A stretch of 64,000 nucleotides of DNA. Origin: an uncultured Caryophanales bacterium (GTDB taxonomy: Bacteria > Bacillota_I > Bacilli_A > RFN20 > CAG-288). The notes beneath the pieces were generated by a model. The model worked only from the letters and a program-made list of their open reading frames with translations, did no database searches and was not told the origin of the DNA. Location of the stretch: the NCBI GenBank assembly GCA_905211645.1, contig CAJMBK010000006.1:35131-99130 (forward strand), read 5' to 3'. Of this stretch, positions 43,854 through 53,224 are shown in pieces. The stretch's first letter is position 1. Every line of letters starts with the position of its first letter. The position numbers and the translations under genes were made by a program.

Positions 43854-45131
43854 ATGTCAGTAGTAGTTGTTGAAGGTTTACAATGGGGTGATGAAGGTAA
43901 AGGAAAAATTACCGATTATTTAGCTAACACTTCCGATTTGGTCTGCCGTTACCAAGGTGGTAATAATGCTGGTCACACAATCGTTGCTAATAATAAGAAA
44001 TACGCTTTAAGATCACTTCCAAGCGGTATTTTGAATCCAAATATCAAAAATGTCATTGCAGATGGTGTTGTTTTAAACCCATTCATGCTTCTTGATGAAA
44101 TTAAATATATCAAAGAAAACGGCATTGAAAAATTTAATTTGTATATTTCAAACCGCTGCAATTTGATTATGCCTTACCATCTTGATTTGGATGGTGCTTA
44201 TGAAGCACTATTATCCGATAACAAGATTGGAACAACTAAAAAAGGTATTGGTCCTTGCTATATGGATAAGATGGCAAGAATCGGTATCAGAGCTGGTGAT
44301 TTGCTCGAAAAAGATTATTTATATGAAAGATTAAAAGGTGCTTTAGCAAGAAAGAACCTTGAACTTAAAATGCTCAATCTCAAGGAGTACGATTTGGATA
44401 CACTCTACAATCAACTCCTTAAAATTGGTGAAGAATTAAAGGATCATATCTGTGATACATCTTTACTCATCAACAATGAGTTGGACGCAGGTAAGAAGAT
44501 TTTATTCGAAGGTGCACAAGGTATTATGCTCGATATCGACAGAGGCACCTACCCTTATGTTACTTCCTCTTCACCAAGTTCAAATTACGTTTGCCAAGGT
44601 GCTGGTATTGCTCCTAGCAAGATCGACAGAGTTGTCGGTATCTGCAAAGCATACACAACCAGAGTTGGTGAAGGTCCATTCCCAAGTGAACTCTTTGATT
44701 CTTTAGGTGATTACATCAGAGAAAAAGGTCATGAATACGGTACAGTTACAAAGCGTCCAAGACGTGTTGGTTACCTTGATTTAGTCGTTATCAAACGTAA
44801 CGTTAAAATGTCAGGTTGCACATCAATCGCTTTGACATTATTCGATGTTCTTTCCGGTATCAAAGATTTGAAAGTTTGTACAAAATATGAACTTGATGGT
44901 AAGGTAATTGATTACATTCCTTCTACAGTTTCACTATATTCACGCTGCAAACCTGTCTATACAAATATGAAGCCATTTACTTTTGATCCAAATAAGATTC
45001 ATCACTATACAGACTTACCTAAGGAAGCAAAAGATTACATTGAATTCATCGAAAAAGAAGTTGGAGTCAAAGTTAGTATTTTATCTATCGGTCCAGATAG
45101 AACACAGACTTTGATGTTAGGAAATATATAA
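43854..45131 (+). CDS. purA: adenylosuccinate synthetase
   Basis: A 425-residue enzyme of normal length. The N-terminal QWGDEGKGKITDYL is the GTP-binding P-loop, and GNNAGHTIV and the TTKKGIGPCY loop bind IMP. It condenses IMP with aspartate using GTP, the first committed step to AMP. Its last base overlaps the start of purB (TAATG), so the two steps are made together. Confidence 0.97.
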   Translation: MSVVVVEGLQWGDEGKGKITDYLANTSDLVCRYQGGNNAGHTIVANNKKYALRSLPSGILNPNIKNVIADGVVLNPFMLLDEIKYIKENGIEKFNLYISNRCNLIMPYHLDLDGAYEALLSDNKIGTTKKGIGPCYMDKMARIGIRAGDLLEKDYLYERLKGALARKNLELKMLNLKEYDLDTLYNQLLKIGEELKDHICDTSLLINNELDAGKKILFEGAQGIMLDIDRGTYPYVTSSSPSSNYVCQGAGIAPSKIDRVVGICKAYTTRVGEGPFPSELFDSLGDYIREKGHEYGTVTKRPRRVGYLDLVVIKRNVKMSGCTSIALTLFDVLSGIKDLKVCTKYELDGKVIDYIPSTVSLYSRCKPVYTNMKPFTFDPNKIHHYTDLPKEAKDYIEFIEKEVGVKVSILSIGPDRTQTLMLGNI

Positions 45132-46432
45132 TGATTGATAGATATAAAGTTGATGAAATTTCATCTATTTTCACCTTGGAAAATAGATATGAAAATTTCT
45201 TAAAGATTGAACTTGCTGTTATTGAAGCTAATGTTAAATTAGGTAATATTCCTGAATCAGATTATCTTAAGATTAAAGAAAAAGCTAAGATTGATTTGCC
45301 TTTAATTTTAGAGAATGAAGCAAAATATAAGCATGATGTCATCGCCTTCACAAGAAGTATCTCATCATTTTTAGGTGAGGAAAAACGATGGTTTCACTAC
45401 GGATTAACTTCAACTGATGTTGTCGATTCATCAATGAGTTTAATTTATGCTCAAGCAACTGATATTGTCGTTAAATATATCGACAAACTTTTAGCTGCTT
45501 ATAAAGACAAAGCTTTGCAGTACAAAAATAAAAAATGTGTGGCACGTACCCACGGAATTCACGCAGAAATCACATCTTTTGGACTTCGTTTTGCAAGATT
45601 TTACGATGAGTTAAATCGTAATAAAGAAAGGCTTTTGAAAGCAAAAGATGAACTTTGTGTTATCAAGCTTGAAGGTGCTGTAGGTAACTTTGCTGCATTA
45701 AGCCCAGAAGTTGAAAATTTTGTTGCAAAGAAGTTTAACTTGATGACTCCAAAGATTGCTACTCAAGTTATTCAAAGAGATAATCATACAAACTATTTAA
45801 ATGCAGTCAGTTTACTTGCTTCAGTTATTGAAAATGAAGCAGTTGAATTTAGAAATTTAGCAAGAACCGAAATTAATGAAGTTAATGAATACTTCTCCAA
45901 AGATCAAAAAGGCTCTTCCGCTATGCCACATAAACATAATCCTATCGGATTTGAAAATATCTGCGGCTTAGCCAGACTTATCAGATCTTATTCTATCGGT
46001 AGTTACGATAATATCGCTCTCTATCATGAAAGGGATATTTCCCACTCTTCCAATGAGCGAATTATCTTTGAAGATAGTATCTCTTTACTAGTTTACATCT
46101 TGAAGAGAATGGAAAAACTTGTTTCTACTTTAATCGTCAATGAGTACGATATCGACAGAAATTTAAACTTCACTCATGGTTTACTTTACTCTGAAAAAGT
46201 TTTAACAAAACTTATCGAAAAAGGTTTATCAAGAGAAGAAAGTTACGACCATGTTCAAGTTGTCGCAAATAAAGTTTATTACTCACACTTTGAATTAGAT
46301 TTCAAAGCTGAGTTAGAAAAAGATGAATTTATTTCCTCTCATTTAACTCCAGATGAGATTGAAAATATCTTCAACGATGAGTCATTTTTAAAACATGTAG
46401 ATTACATCTACAAGAGAGTTGGTTTAGAGTAA
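45131..46432 (+). CDS. purB: adenylosuccinate lyase
   Basis: A 433-residue member of the fumarase/aspartase superfamily. The signature SSAMPHKHNPIGFENI is complete, and TSTDVVDSSMSL and ARTHGIHAE hold the other active-site residues. It releases fumarate from adenylosuccinate and from SAICAR. The gene is coupled to purA. No terminator is apparent before trpS. Confidence 0.97.
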   Translation: MIDRYKVDEISSIFTLENRYENFLKIELAVIEANVKLGNIPESDYLKIKEKAKIDLPLILENEAKYKHDVIAFTRSISSFLGEEKRWFHYGLTSTDVVDSSMSLIYAQATDIVVKYIDKLLAAYKDKALQYKNKKCVARTHGIHAEITSFGLRFARFYDELNRNKERLLKAKDELCVIKLEGAVGNFAALSPEVENFVAKKFNLMTPKIATQVIQRDNHTNYLNAVSLLASVIENEAVEFRNLARTEINEVNEYFSKDQKGSSAMPHKHNPIGFENICGLARLIRSYSIGSYDNIALYHERDISHSSNERIIFEDSISLLVYILKRMEKLVSTLIVNEYDIDRNLNFTHGLLYSEKVLTKLIEKGLSREESYDHVQVVANKVYYSHFELDFKAELEKDEFISSHLTPDEIENIFNDESFLKHVDYIYKRVGLE

Positions 46433-46523
46433 TAACTTAGATATTATTTACTAACTTTTTGCGTATAAAAATTTATATAATTAATAGGCAAATCTAAAAT
46501 ATATATTTTAGGAGGATTTTGTG

Positions 46524-47516
46524 ATGAAGATAATTAGTGGTATCAAACCAACAGGTAGGATGCACCTTGGTAATTACTTAGGTTCATTCAAACATTTCAA
46601 AGATTATCAAGAAGATAAGACTCCTTATATTTTCGTTGCAGATTTGCACGCTTTAACATTACCTATCGATCCTGAGTTACTTAGAAAATACACCTATGAT
46701 ATTCTTGCTTATTATTTAGCATCTGGACTTGATGAGAATAAGACTGTTTTATTCAAACAATCCGATATCTACGAAATCCCAATGTTGAACAGTATCTTAA
46801 TTAACTACATATACATGGGTGAGCTTTCTAGAATGACTCAGTTCAAACAGAAATCACAAAAACTTAATAACGAATCAATCGGCGTTGGTCTTTTTGCTTA
46901 TCCAGTTCTTATGGCAGCAGATTTGTACATGTACGATGCAGATATCTGCCCAGTTGGTGAAGACCAAGTTCAACATATCGAACTTGCTAGAGATATCGCA
47001 AAGAGATTCAACAACAGATACAAAGATGAAATCTTAAAAACACCTAAACCTGCCATCTCAAAAGTTGGTGCAAGAATTAAAGCACTTGATGACCCAACAA
47101 AGAAGATGTCAAAATCTGATGATGGAGTTGAAAAAGGTGTTATCTACTTGGATGACCCAATTAATGTTTCCAAGAAGAAAATTATGTCTGCTGTTACTGA
47201 TACTGGAAGTGATATCGTCTACGATGTTGAAAATAAACCTGGTATTTCCAACTTGATGTCAATTTATGGCTCTTTAAAGGAAATGACTATCGATGAAGTT
47301 CAAGAACACTTCAAAGATTGTCACCGTTACGGTGATTTCAAAAAGGAAGTTGCTCAAGCACTTGAAGAGGAACTCACACCTTTCCAAGAAAGATTTAACA
47401 AGTATAGAAGTAACACCAAGTTACTCGATGAAATTTTTGCTCGTGGTGCTGCCAAGGCAAGAGAATCTGCCAAGGTAGTTTTAGATAATGTTATGAAAGC
47501 AGTCGGCTTAAAATAA
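46524..47516 (+). CDS. trpS: tryptophanyl-tRNA synthetase
   Basis: A 330-residue class I synthetase. GIKPTGRMHLGNYLG contains the HIGH-type motif and KKMSKSDDG the KMSKS motif. AGGAGG at 46510-46515 is 8 nt from the ATG at 46524; an in-frame GTG at 46521 is too close to be preferred. The leader of about 90 bp is too short for a T-box. It charges tRNA-Trp. Confidence 0.96.
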   Translation: MKIISGIKPTGRMHLGNYLGSFKHFKDYQEDKTPYIFVADLHALTLPIDPELLRKYTYDILAYYLASGLDENKTVLFKQSDIYEIPMLNSILINYIYMGELSRMTQFKQKSQKLNNESIGVGLFAYPVLMAADLYMYDADICPVGEDQVQHIELARDIAKRFNNRYKDEILKTPKPAISKVGARIKALDDPTKKMSKSDDGVEKGVIYLDDPINVSKKKIMSAVTDTGSDIVYDVENKPGISNLMSIYGSLKEMTIDEVQEHFKDCHRYGDFKKEVAQALEEELTPFQERFNKYRSNTKLLDEIFARGAAKARESAKVVLDNVMKAVGLK

Positions 47517-47528
47517 AGGGAGAAAATC

Positions 47529-48362
47529 ATGGACACAAAGAAGTTTAAAAAGCTTATTGCCATAGATATGGATGGCACATTACTTTCGGATGATAAGAAG
47601 ATTTCTGATGAAACTATCTCCTATTTGTCTTCTTTATATGACAAAGACTATCTCGTCGTTATCGCTTCCGGTCGTCCTTATCGTGCTATAAAACCTTTCT
47701 ACGAGAAGATGAACTTAAAATCTCCTGTTATCTGCTATAACGGTGCCTTAGTTTTTGATCCAAATAACCCAGCTTATCCCAAAACAAGATACATGTTCAA
47801 GAAAGATTTAGTTTTGAATATCATCAAGGAAGTTGGATATGACAAATTCAAGAATATCATGCTTGAAAATGATAAGAAAATCTACATTAAAAACATCGAT
47901 AAAGATTTGGATACTTTCTTCCATTTCCAAGATATGGATGTTCACCATGGTGATATCAGAAAGATTTTGGATAACGATTGCTACATCTGCATCTTTGAAA
48001 CAGAAAAAGATGATGAATTGACAAATGATACCTTAGTGAAAGCAAGTTTTGCTCATGACAATATCGGTGTCAGATTCTGGTCAGGCAACATGTGGAAGAA
48101 TTATTCTGAACTTTATTATCTTAATGTAAATAAGTTTGTTGCTATCGATAACATCAGAAAGTACTATCACATTTCTAAGAATGATGTAATCGTTTTCGGC
48201 GATGCTCATAACGATTTGCAGATGCTCAGAGGCTTTGATAACTCTGTCGTCATGAAAAACGCAGAAACCGATCTTCTTGATGATGCTAAATTTATCTCTT
48301 TAGCTGATAACAATGAAGATGGTGTTAGAATAACTCTTCAAGAGATGTTTGATATCAATTAG
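47529..48362 (+). CDS. Cof-type HAD family phosphatase
   Basis: A 277-residue soluble hydrolase. IAIDMDGTLLSDD is motif I with the nucleophile Asp, VIASGRPY motif II, and VIVFGDAHNDLQML motif IV. The C2B cap occupies about 90-200. Such enzymes dephosphorylate sugar phosphates, PLP or flavin precursors; the substrate is unknown. GGGAG precedes the ATG 12 nt after trpS, and a terminator follows. Confidence 0.9.
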   Translation: MDTKKFKKLIAIDMDGTLLSDDKKISDETISYLSSLYDKDYLVVIASGRPYRAIKPFYEKMNLKSPVICYNGALVFDPNNPAYPKTRYMFKKDLVLNIIKEVGYDKFKNIMLENDKKIYIKNIDKDLDTFFHFQDMDVHHGDIRKILDNDCYICIFETEKDDELTNDTLVKASFAHDNIGVRFWSGNMWKNYSELYYLNVNKFVAIDNIRKYYHISKNDVIVFGDAHNDLQMLRGFDNSVVMKNAETDLLDDAKFISLADNNEDGVRITLQEMFDIN

Positions 48363-48370
48363 TCATTATT

Positions 48371-48395
48371 AAGACCCCCTTTGGGGTCTTTTTTT
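48371..48395 (+). terminator. intrinsic terminator
   Basis: AAGACCCC / GGGGTCTT stem with a 4-nt loop and T7. Confidence 0.95.
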
Positions 48396-48472
48396 AAGTC
48401 GATTTAAATTTTTATAAGTGGTGTTTTTTACAAGAAACAACTTTGTATATACATAATTAAAATGTTTCATAC

Positions 48473-48498
48473 AAAAAGGGTAGCCTAATCAGCTACCC
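48473..48498 (-). terminator. intrinsic terminator of the phosphoglucomutase gene
   Basis: GGGTAGC / GCTACCC stem with a 7-nt loop and T5 on the minus strand. Confidence 0.9.
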
Positions 48499-48506
48499 TA
48501 ATTTTA

Positions 48507-50240
48507 TTAGAACTTTAATTTATTCTTGATGACGTTGAATAACTTGTCACATTCAAAGGTGTTGCTACCTTTCTTCTTTGAGATGATTTCAATGTAGACT
48601 TTGACTTTAGGTTCGGTGCCAGAAGGTCTAATTGCAATCCAACCGCTGTTACCAAGGATGAACTTGATGCAGTTTGATTTTGGTAAATCATCAAATGTAG
48701 TTGTTGAATTCGTAGCTTTGTTGAAGTTGAGTTGTCTGTTGTAGTCGATAATTGAAGTGACTTTGTAGTTGCCAATTGAATCGGCAGGAGTATCGATCAA
48801 ATGTTCAATGTAGTCTTTCATCTTTGCAAAATGATCGGCATTGTCGGCTTGAATTGAGTAAGTTTCAGTTGAGTAATAACCGAACTTTTGCTGAAGTTCA
48901 TCGTAGACAATATCAAGAGTTTTACCTCTTCTTGCATAGTATTCAACCATGTCAGCAATTAAAATCATAGATTGAAGACTATCTTTATCTCTGACAAATG
49001 GGTAGATGAGATATCCGTAAGATTCTTCATAACCGAAAAGATAAATCTTATCTTTCTCGGTTGCAATCTTATTACCGATGTACTTGAAACCTGTTAAAAC
49101 AGTTTCAACATTAACGTTGTAACTTGTTGCAACTTTCTTACCTAAAGTTGAAGTGACAAAGCTTTCGTAAAGTATACCATTTGGTGGAATCAAACCATTT
49201 TCTTGGTAGTAGTGGAATAAGAAATCTATAAGCATAGCACCGATTTGATTACCGGTGTAAAGTTCAACTTCATTCTTGCTATTTAAGAAGGCAACACCAA
49301 CTCTATCAGCATCAGGATCTGATGTCATAATCAAGGTGTATTTCTTATTTGGATCTGGATTACCTTTTTTGTTGAGTTCAAGTAAAGTTTCAATACTCTT
49401 TGTGTAGGCTTCCTTATTCTCTGGATTAGGTGATTTTGTTCCAGTGAAGTTAGGATCGAAATAATCTTGACCAGGTGTGGTTGTAACATCGTAGTGACAA
49501 CCTCTTAAAATCTTAGGACCGACAATTGAATTTGCACCGCATTGAGGCGAGAAAACAATTTGAGTTTGTCTGTAGTCATTTTTAAAAATCTTGCAGCCAA
49601 TTGAGGTGGAAATTTCCTTATCGATGAAAACTGGATCTAAATCATCATCGCAGATCATCGATTTACCTTTTGTATTGGAAACAGGAACTTCACAATCGAG
49701 GTAACTTGGCAATTTATCGATGATTGCAATTAAGTTATCGATTTTTTCGAAAACTAATTGGCAACCTTCCTCATCGTAAACTTTGTAACCATTGTACTCT
49801 TTAGGGTTGTGGCTGGCGGTAATCATGATACCGGCAAAGCATTTGTAATATCTAACCGCGAAAGAAAGCTCAGGAGTTGGATGTGGTTTATCAAAAATGT
49901 AGGTATCAATTCCCATCTCGTTCAAAATAGATTGAGCGATAAAGGCAAATTCCTTTGAGTTGTTGCGGTTATCGTAACTGATTGCGATACCTTTGTAACC
50001 TAATTTACGATACTTTTGATAGTAAAGACCAACACCGATTGTTGCTTTGGTAATAACAAATTTATTCATTCTGTTTGTACCAGGACCCATGACGCCTCTT
50101 AAACCAGCAGTACCGAAGGCTAAGTCTTGATAAAACATGTCCTTGAGTTGATTATCATCAGCATCTAGGATTATTTTCTTATCTGCCTCAGAAACTTTAT
50201 CAGAATTGAGCCAGACTTTGCTCATCTCACTATAATTCAT
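48507..50240 (-). CDS. pgcA: phosphoglucomutase / phosphomannomutase (PgcA type)
   Basis: A 577-residue enzyme from the preferred start MNYSEMSKVWLNSD, where AGAGGA lies upstream (the open frame extends to 50294). FGTAGLRGVMG opens domain 1, ITASHNPKEYNGYKVY holds the phosphoserine, TSDPDADRVGVA binds the metal, and GYEESYGYL and IRPSGTEPKVKVY complete the active site. It interconverts glucose-1-phosphate and glucose-6-phosphate, feeding surface glycan and glycolipid precursors. Confidence 0.93.
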   Translation of the reverse strand: MNYSEMSKVWLNSDKVSEADKKIILDADDNQLKDMFYQDLAFGTAGLRGVMGPGTNRMNKFVITKATIGVGLYYQKYRKLGYKGIAISYDNRNNSKEFAFIAQSILNEMGIDTYIFDKPHPTPELSFAVRYYKCFAGIMITASHNPKEYNGYKVYDEEGCQLVFEKIDNLIAIIDKLPSYLDCEVPVSNTKGKSMICDDDLDPVFIDKEISTSIGCKIFKNDYRQTQIVFSPQCGANSIVGPKILRGCHYDVTTTPGQDYFDPNFTGTKSPNPENKEAYTKSIETLLELNKKGNPDPNKKYTLIMTSDPDADRVGVAFLNSKNEVELYTGNQIGAMLIDFLFHYYQENGLIPPNGILYESFVTSTLGKKVATSYNVNVETVLTGFKYIGNKIATEKDKIYLFGYEESYGYLIYPFVRDKDSLQSMILIADMVEYYARRGKTLDIVYDELQQKFGYYSTETYSIQADNADHFAKMKDYIEHLIDTPADSIGNYKVTSIIDYNRQLNFNKATNSTTTFDDLPKSNCIKFILGNSGWIAIRPSGTEPKVKVYIEIISKKKGSNTFECDKLFNVIKNKLKF

Positions 50241-50319
50241 TAAAAAATCCTCTAAATAATTTTGCATTATTTTACTATAAAAAAATGTGTCCAAATTAGC
50301 AAAAAATGTTTCAAAATTA

Positions 50320-50335
50320 AAGAAAGTGCTTTCTT
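50320..50335. promoter_or_regulatory. 16-bp palindrome between pgcA and the ATP synthase operon
   Basis: AAGAAAG-tg-CTTTCTT is a perfect short palindrome in the divergent promoter region. It may be a regulator site; no matching regulator is known in the window. Confidence 0.3.
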
Positions 50336-50417
50336 GAAAATTGAATAAATTTCAAAATATTTGAATTAAAATGACCAAAATTAGAAACATGTCAAAAGAG
50401 CACAAACTTTAGTAAAA

Positions 50418-50445
50418 TTGTTGACATTATTTGTTGAAATATAAT
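50418..50445 (+). promoter_or_regulatory. promoter of the ATP synthase operon
   Basis: -10 TATAAT (50440-50445) with TTGTTG (50418-50423) at 16-bp spacing. An overlapping TTGACA at 50421 is nearer consensus but only 13 bp from the -10. Confidence 0.5.
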
Positions 50446-50482
50446 TATTAAAATACTTTAATAATATGGATAGAAAGTACTT

Positions 50483-50887
50483 ATGAAGAAATTAATAAAT
50501 AAGAAGTGGTTTTTATTTGGTATTTTCCATATTACAGTCTTAGTTTTAGGCTTGGCAATCGGTCTTGGCTTGCTTTTCGGGGCTAAGTTCGACCAATTTT
50601 TATTTGTTTTCTTGATAAGTTATCCATTTAGCTTGTGGATTTATTTCTCTTTCATGCAGATGTACTCTCTTAATGGTGGAACAACAGAGAAGCAAAAACG
50701 TGATGTCTTGATCTATTCGATCTCAAGATATCTCTGTATGTTTGTTGCAGTTGGCTTATCTCTTTTGTACCTCTATTTAACAGAGAACATGGGCAAACCT
50801 GGAATTTATTTTATTCTTGTTTCCCCTAGCGTGTTAGCAATAAGTCTCCTAGGTGGTGCTTTCTTAGCAAAGAAAGGAGAAAATTGA
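50483..50887 (+). CDS. ATP synthase subunit I-like membrane protein
   Basis: A 134-residue protein with four hydrophobic helices (about 10-33, 36-56, 75-98 and 106-128). It heads the ATP synthase operon, where the AtpI/UncI assembly protein is normally found. Sequence likeness to known AtpI is weak, so the call rests on size, topology and position. Its TGA stop overlaps the atpB ATG (TGATG). Confidence 0.55.
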   Translation: MKKLINKKWFLFGIFHITVLVLGLAIGLGLLFGAKFDQFLFVFLISYPFSLWIYFSFMQMYSLNGGTTEKQKRDVLIYSISRYLCMFVAVGLSLLYLYLTENMGKPGIYFILVSPSVLAISLLGGAFLAKKGEN

Positions 50888-51750
50888 TGGACTTTAGTAA
50901 AGTGATTGCTTGGCTAAGTTGGAACGAGATACCACCAGAATTCTTTTCAAGTATTTTGGCGATGATCGTTGTCATCATCTTAGCAGTTGTAATCCGTGTT
51001 AAGCTCAACAAATATGATCCTTTGAAAAAACCAAAAGGTTTCATGCATGGTGTCGAAATTCTTGTTGAATTTGCTGATAAACAAGTTCAAGAGATCATGG
51101 GGCCAGCATTTAAAAATTACGGCGGATTCGTTCTCTGCCTTGGTGCTTACATCTTTATCGGTTTCTTCATTGGAATGATAGGTCTCCCAAACGTCTTGCA
51201 ACTTGGTAGTCATGAAGCATTTAAACAGTTGCCAAATCCATTTACAAATCTTGCAATGCCTCTTTCCATTGCATTGGTATCATTTGGTTTGACACACTAC
51301 ACTTCAATCAAGTACAAGAAAGCAAGATACTTCGAAAGATTCGTTGAGCCATTCCCAGTCTTCCTTCCTATCAACTTGATCACAGTTTGGTCCAGTGTCT
51401 TATCATTAACATTACGTTTATTCGGTAATGCACTTGCAGGTTACTGTGTTATCACCTTGATTTACTTAGGTTTAGGTACATCCTTACCTCCACAAGGATC
51501 TTACACTGGATTTGTCATCACACCATTCATCAGTCCTATTGCTCACCTTTACTTCGATATCTTCGATGGTGCCTTACAGACAATTGTCTTCTTGATGTTG
51601 ACAATGATCAATGTTGGAGGCGAGTACATCTCTAAAGAAGATCTTGAGAATCTCAAACGTGAGGAGCATGAGGAAAAATTAGCTAAGAAACAACGTAAAT
51701 TAGCTAAGAGAGAAGCTAAAGCTCTTAAAAAGAGTAGAGCTTCCGCATAA
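50887..51750 (+). CDS. atpB: F-type ATP synthase subunit a
   Basis: A 287-residue membrane protein. The ATG at 50887 is preferred over the TTG one codon earlier: AAAGGAG lies 8 nt upstream and the codon overlaps the TGA of the previous gene. SLTLRLFGNALAG contains the essential Arg of the ion half-channels. The last 40 residues form a charged Lys/Glu tail (KREAKALKKSRASA), longer than usual. It forms the stator channel beside the c ring. Confidence 0.93.
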   Translation: MDFSKVIAWLSWNEIPPEFFSSILAMIVVIILAVVIRVKLNKYDPLKKPKGFMHGVEILVEFADKQVQEIMGPAFKNYGGFVLCLGAYIFIGFFIGMIGLPNVLQLGSHEAFKQLPNPFTNLAMPLSIALVSFGLTHYTSIKYKKARYFERFVEPFPVFLPINLITVWSSVLSLTLRLFGNALAGYCVITLIYLGLGTSLPPQGSYTGFVITPFISPIAHLYFDIFDGALQTIVFLMLTMINVGGEYISKEDLENLKREEHEEKLAKKQRKLAKREAKALKKSRASA

Positions 51751-51798
51751 AGATAAAATCATAAAAGTTAATTTAGAATAAAGGAGATTAAAATTAGT

Positions 51799-52017
51799 AT
51801 GAATTTTATTGGTTTAGGTTTAGCCTGTTTAGGTATGGGTATCGCTGCTATTGCTGAAGGTTTAGCTGTTAGCAAAGCTATGGAATCTATCGGTAGAAAC
51901 CCATCCGCAAGTAAAGATATTCGTTCAACAATGATCGTCGGTGTCGGTTTGATCGAATCTGTCGCTATCTACATTCTTGTCGTTGCAATCTTAATGGCAT
52001 TCGTCGTTGCTGCTTAA
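51799..52017 (+). CDS. atpE: F-type ATP synthase subunit c with two-carboxylate ion site
   Basis: A 72-residue hairpin of two helices joined by the RNP loop (GRNPSASKDIR). The ion-binding Glu53 of helix 2 is in LIESVAIY, with Ser54 and Tyr58 as in Na+-binding c rings. At the position of Gln32 of the Ilyobacter protein there is Glu20 (AIAEGLAVSKAMESI). The Glu20-Glu53 distance of 33 residues is the same as in Ilyobacter. A Glu pair like this was described for the Na+-driven rotor of Fusobacterium nucleatum, so Na+ coupling is likely. AAGGAG precedes the ATG. Confidence 0.93.
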   Translation: MNFIGLGLACLGMGIAAIAEGLAVSKAMESIGRNPSASKDIRSTMIVGVGLIESVAIYILVVAILMAFVVAA

Positions 52018-52038
52018 TAGAAAAAGGAGATCTTATCT

Positions 52039-52653
52039 ATGACTTTAACAAAAAAGTTTGTAGGTTTAGCTCTTTTAAGTTTTCCAACTATCAGTTTGAC
52101 TTCCTGCCAAACTGACAGAATTAAAGAATACATCTCAACAACAGTTGAAAATATGCTACCTAACTTATGGGTTACATTGATGCAAATTCTCATCTTTGTC
52201 GCCACTTTAGTTGTAGTTATCTTATTGGCTTACAAGCCATTGAAGAAGAAATTGTCAAAGAGATCCGAATTCATCGAAAACAATATTAAGGAAAGTCAAG
52301 AAAAGAACCGTCAAGCAGACGAAAACTTACAAAAATCCAATGAAATCGTTGCTGCTAGTGAAAAGCGTGCTGGTCAAATTATCAAAGAAGCCCAAACAAC
52401 CGCTGAAGTTAAAGTTAACGAGATGCAAAGAGAATTGGATCAAGCTATCGAACTTCAAAGAGTTCAAGCACACAAAGATATCGAATCAGAAAGACATAAG
52501 ATGCTTAGAGAAGCAAAAGCAGAGATTGTCACTGCTGCTATCGATGCATCCAAAGAAGTCTTACAAAGAGAAGTTAATAAGGAAGATAACGAAAAGTATC
52601 TTGATACCTTCTTAGCTTCATTAGATGATAGTAATAACGAAAGCGAAAACTAA
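52039..52653 (+). CDS. atpF: F-type ATP synthase subunit b, lipoprotein form
   Basis: A 204-residue stator subunit. Unlike most b subunits it starts with a lipoprotein signal (ISLTSC, lipid Cys23), a short outside segment, one TM helix (about 43-65) and a long charged coiled coil (about 70-185). Mycoplasma AtpF also has such an N-terminus. The extra lipid anchor gives the protein an N-out topology with a second membrane attachment. AAGGAG lies upstream; atpH follows after 1 nt. Confidence 0.9.
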   Translation: MTLTKKFVGLALLSFPTISLTSCQTDRIKEYISTTVENMLPNLWVTLMQILIFVATLVVVILLAYKPLKKKLSKRSEFIENNIKESQEKNRQADENLQKSNEIVAASEKRAGQIIKEAQTTAEVKVNEMQRELDQAIELQRVQAHKDIESERHKMLREAKAEIVTAAIDASKEVLQREVNKEDNEKYLDTFLASLDDSNNESEN

Positions 52654-52654
52654 T

Positions 52655-53224
52655 ATGGCAAAGGATGAAGAATTAAAAAAGGTTGCTGAAGCACTATTCG
52701 TTGGTGCCTCTGAAAATGACAGCATTGATCCTTATTACAACCAGATGAAGTTTTTCACATGGATTTTGCATGGTAATAAGGAGTATTTTGAGTTTCTTAC
52801 ATCCGCTATTGTTTCTTACAACGAAAAAGTTCAGTCAGTTGACGAAGTTTTAGGTGGAGCTTTTGAAGAAAGCTTCATGGATTTTGTCAAATTGATGATC
52901 AACAAAGGTTACATCAAAGATATTTTCACTATCAGAGATATCTTCTTCGAATTGATTGATAGAAGTAACAATGTTCTCACCGGAATTGTTTATTCCCCAT
53001 TTGAACTCGATAAGAAACAGTTGTTACGCATGCAAGAAGTTTTCACTAAAAAATTAGGTAAAACAGTTAATCTCAAGTTCGATTTAGACCCATCTTTAAT
53101 TGTTGGTGTCAAAGTTGTTATTGGTGAAACTGTTTATGAATTGACTGGTTTAAGTCAATTAGAAAATGCAAAACGTAATATTGTTAACAATATTATTAAG
53201 CAAGATATCAAGGAGGATGAATAA
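52655..53224 (+). CDS. atpH: F-type ATP synthase subunit delta
   Basis: A 189-residue protein from the start MAKDEELKKVAEALF, placed 1 nt after atpF (the open frame to 52625 runs into atpF). The C-terminal NLKFDLDPSLIVGVKVVIGETVYELTG is the family signature. It joins F1 to the b stalk. It is joined to atpA by TAATG. Confidence 0.9.
   Translation: MAKDEELKKVAEALFVGASENDSIDPYYNQMKFFTWILHGNKEYFEFLTSAIVSYNEKVQSVDEVLGGAFEESFMDFVKLMINKGYIKDIFTIRDIFFELIDRSNNVLTGIVYSPFELDKKQLLRMQEVFTKKLGKTVNLKFDLDPSLIVGVKVVIGETVYELTGLSQLENAKRNIVNNIIKQDIKEDE

Noticed and set aside
46433..46523. T-box leader before trpS
   Set aside because: The intergenic space is only about 90 bp and shows no terminator or T-box core.
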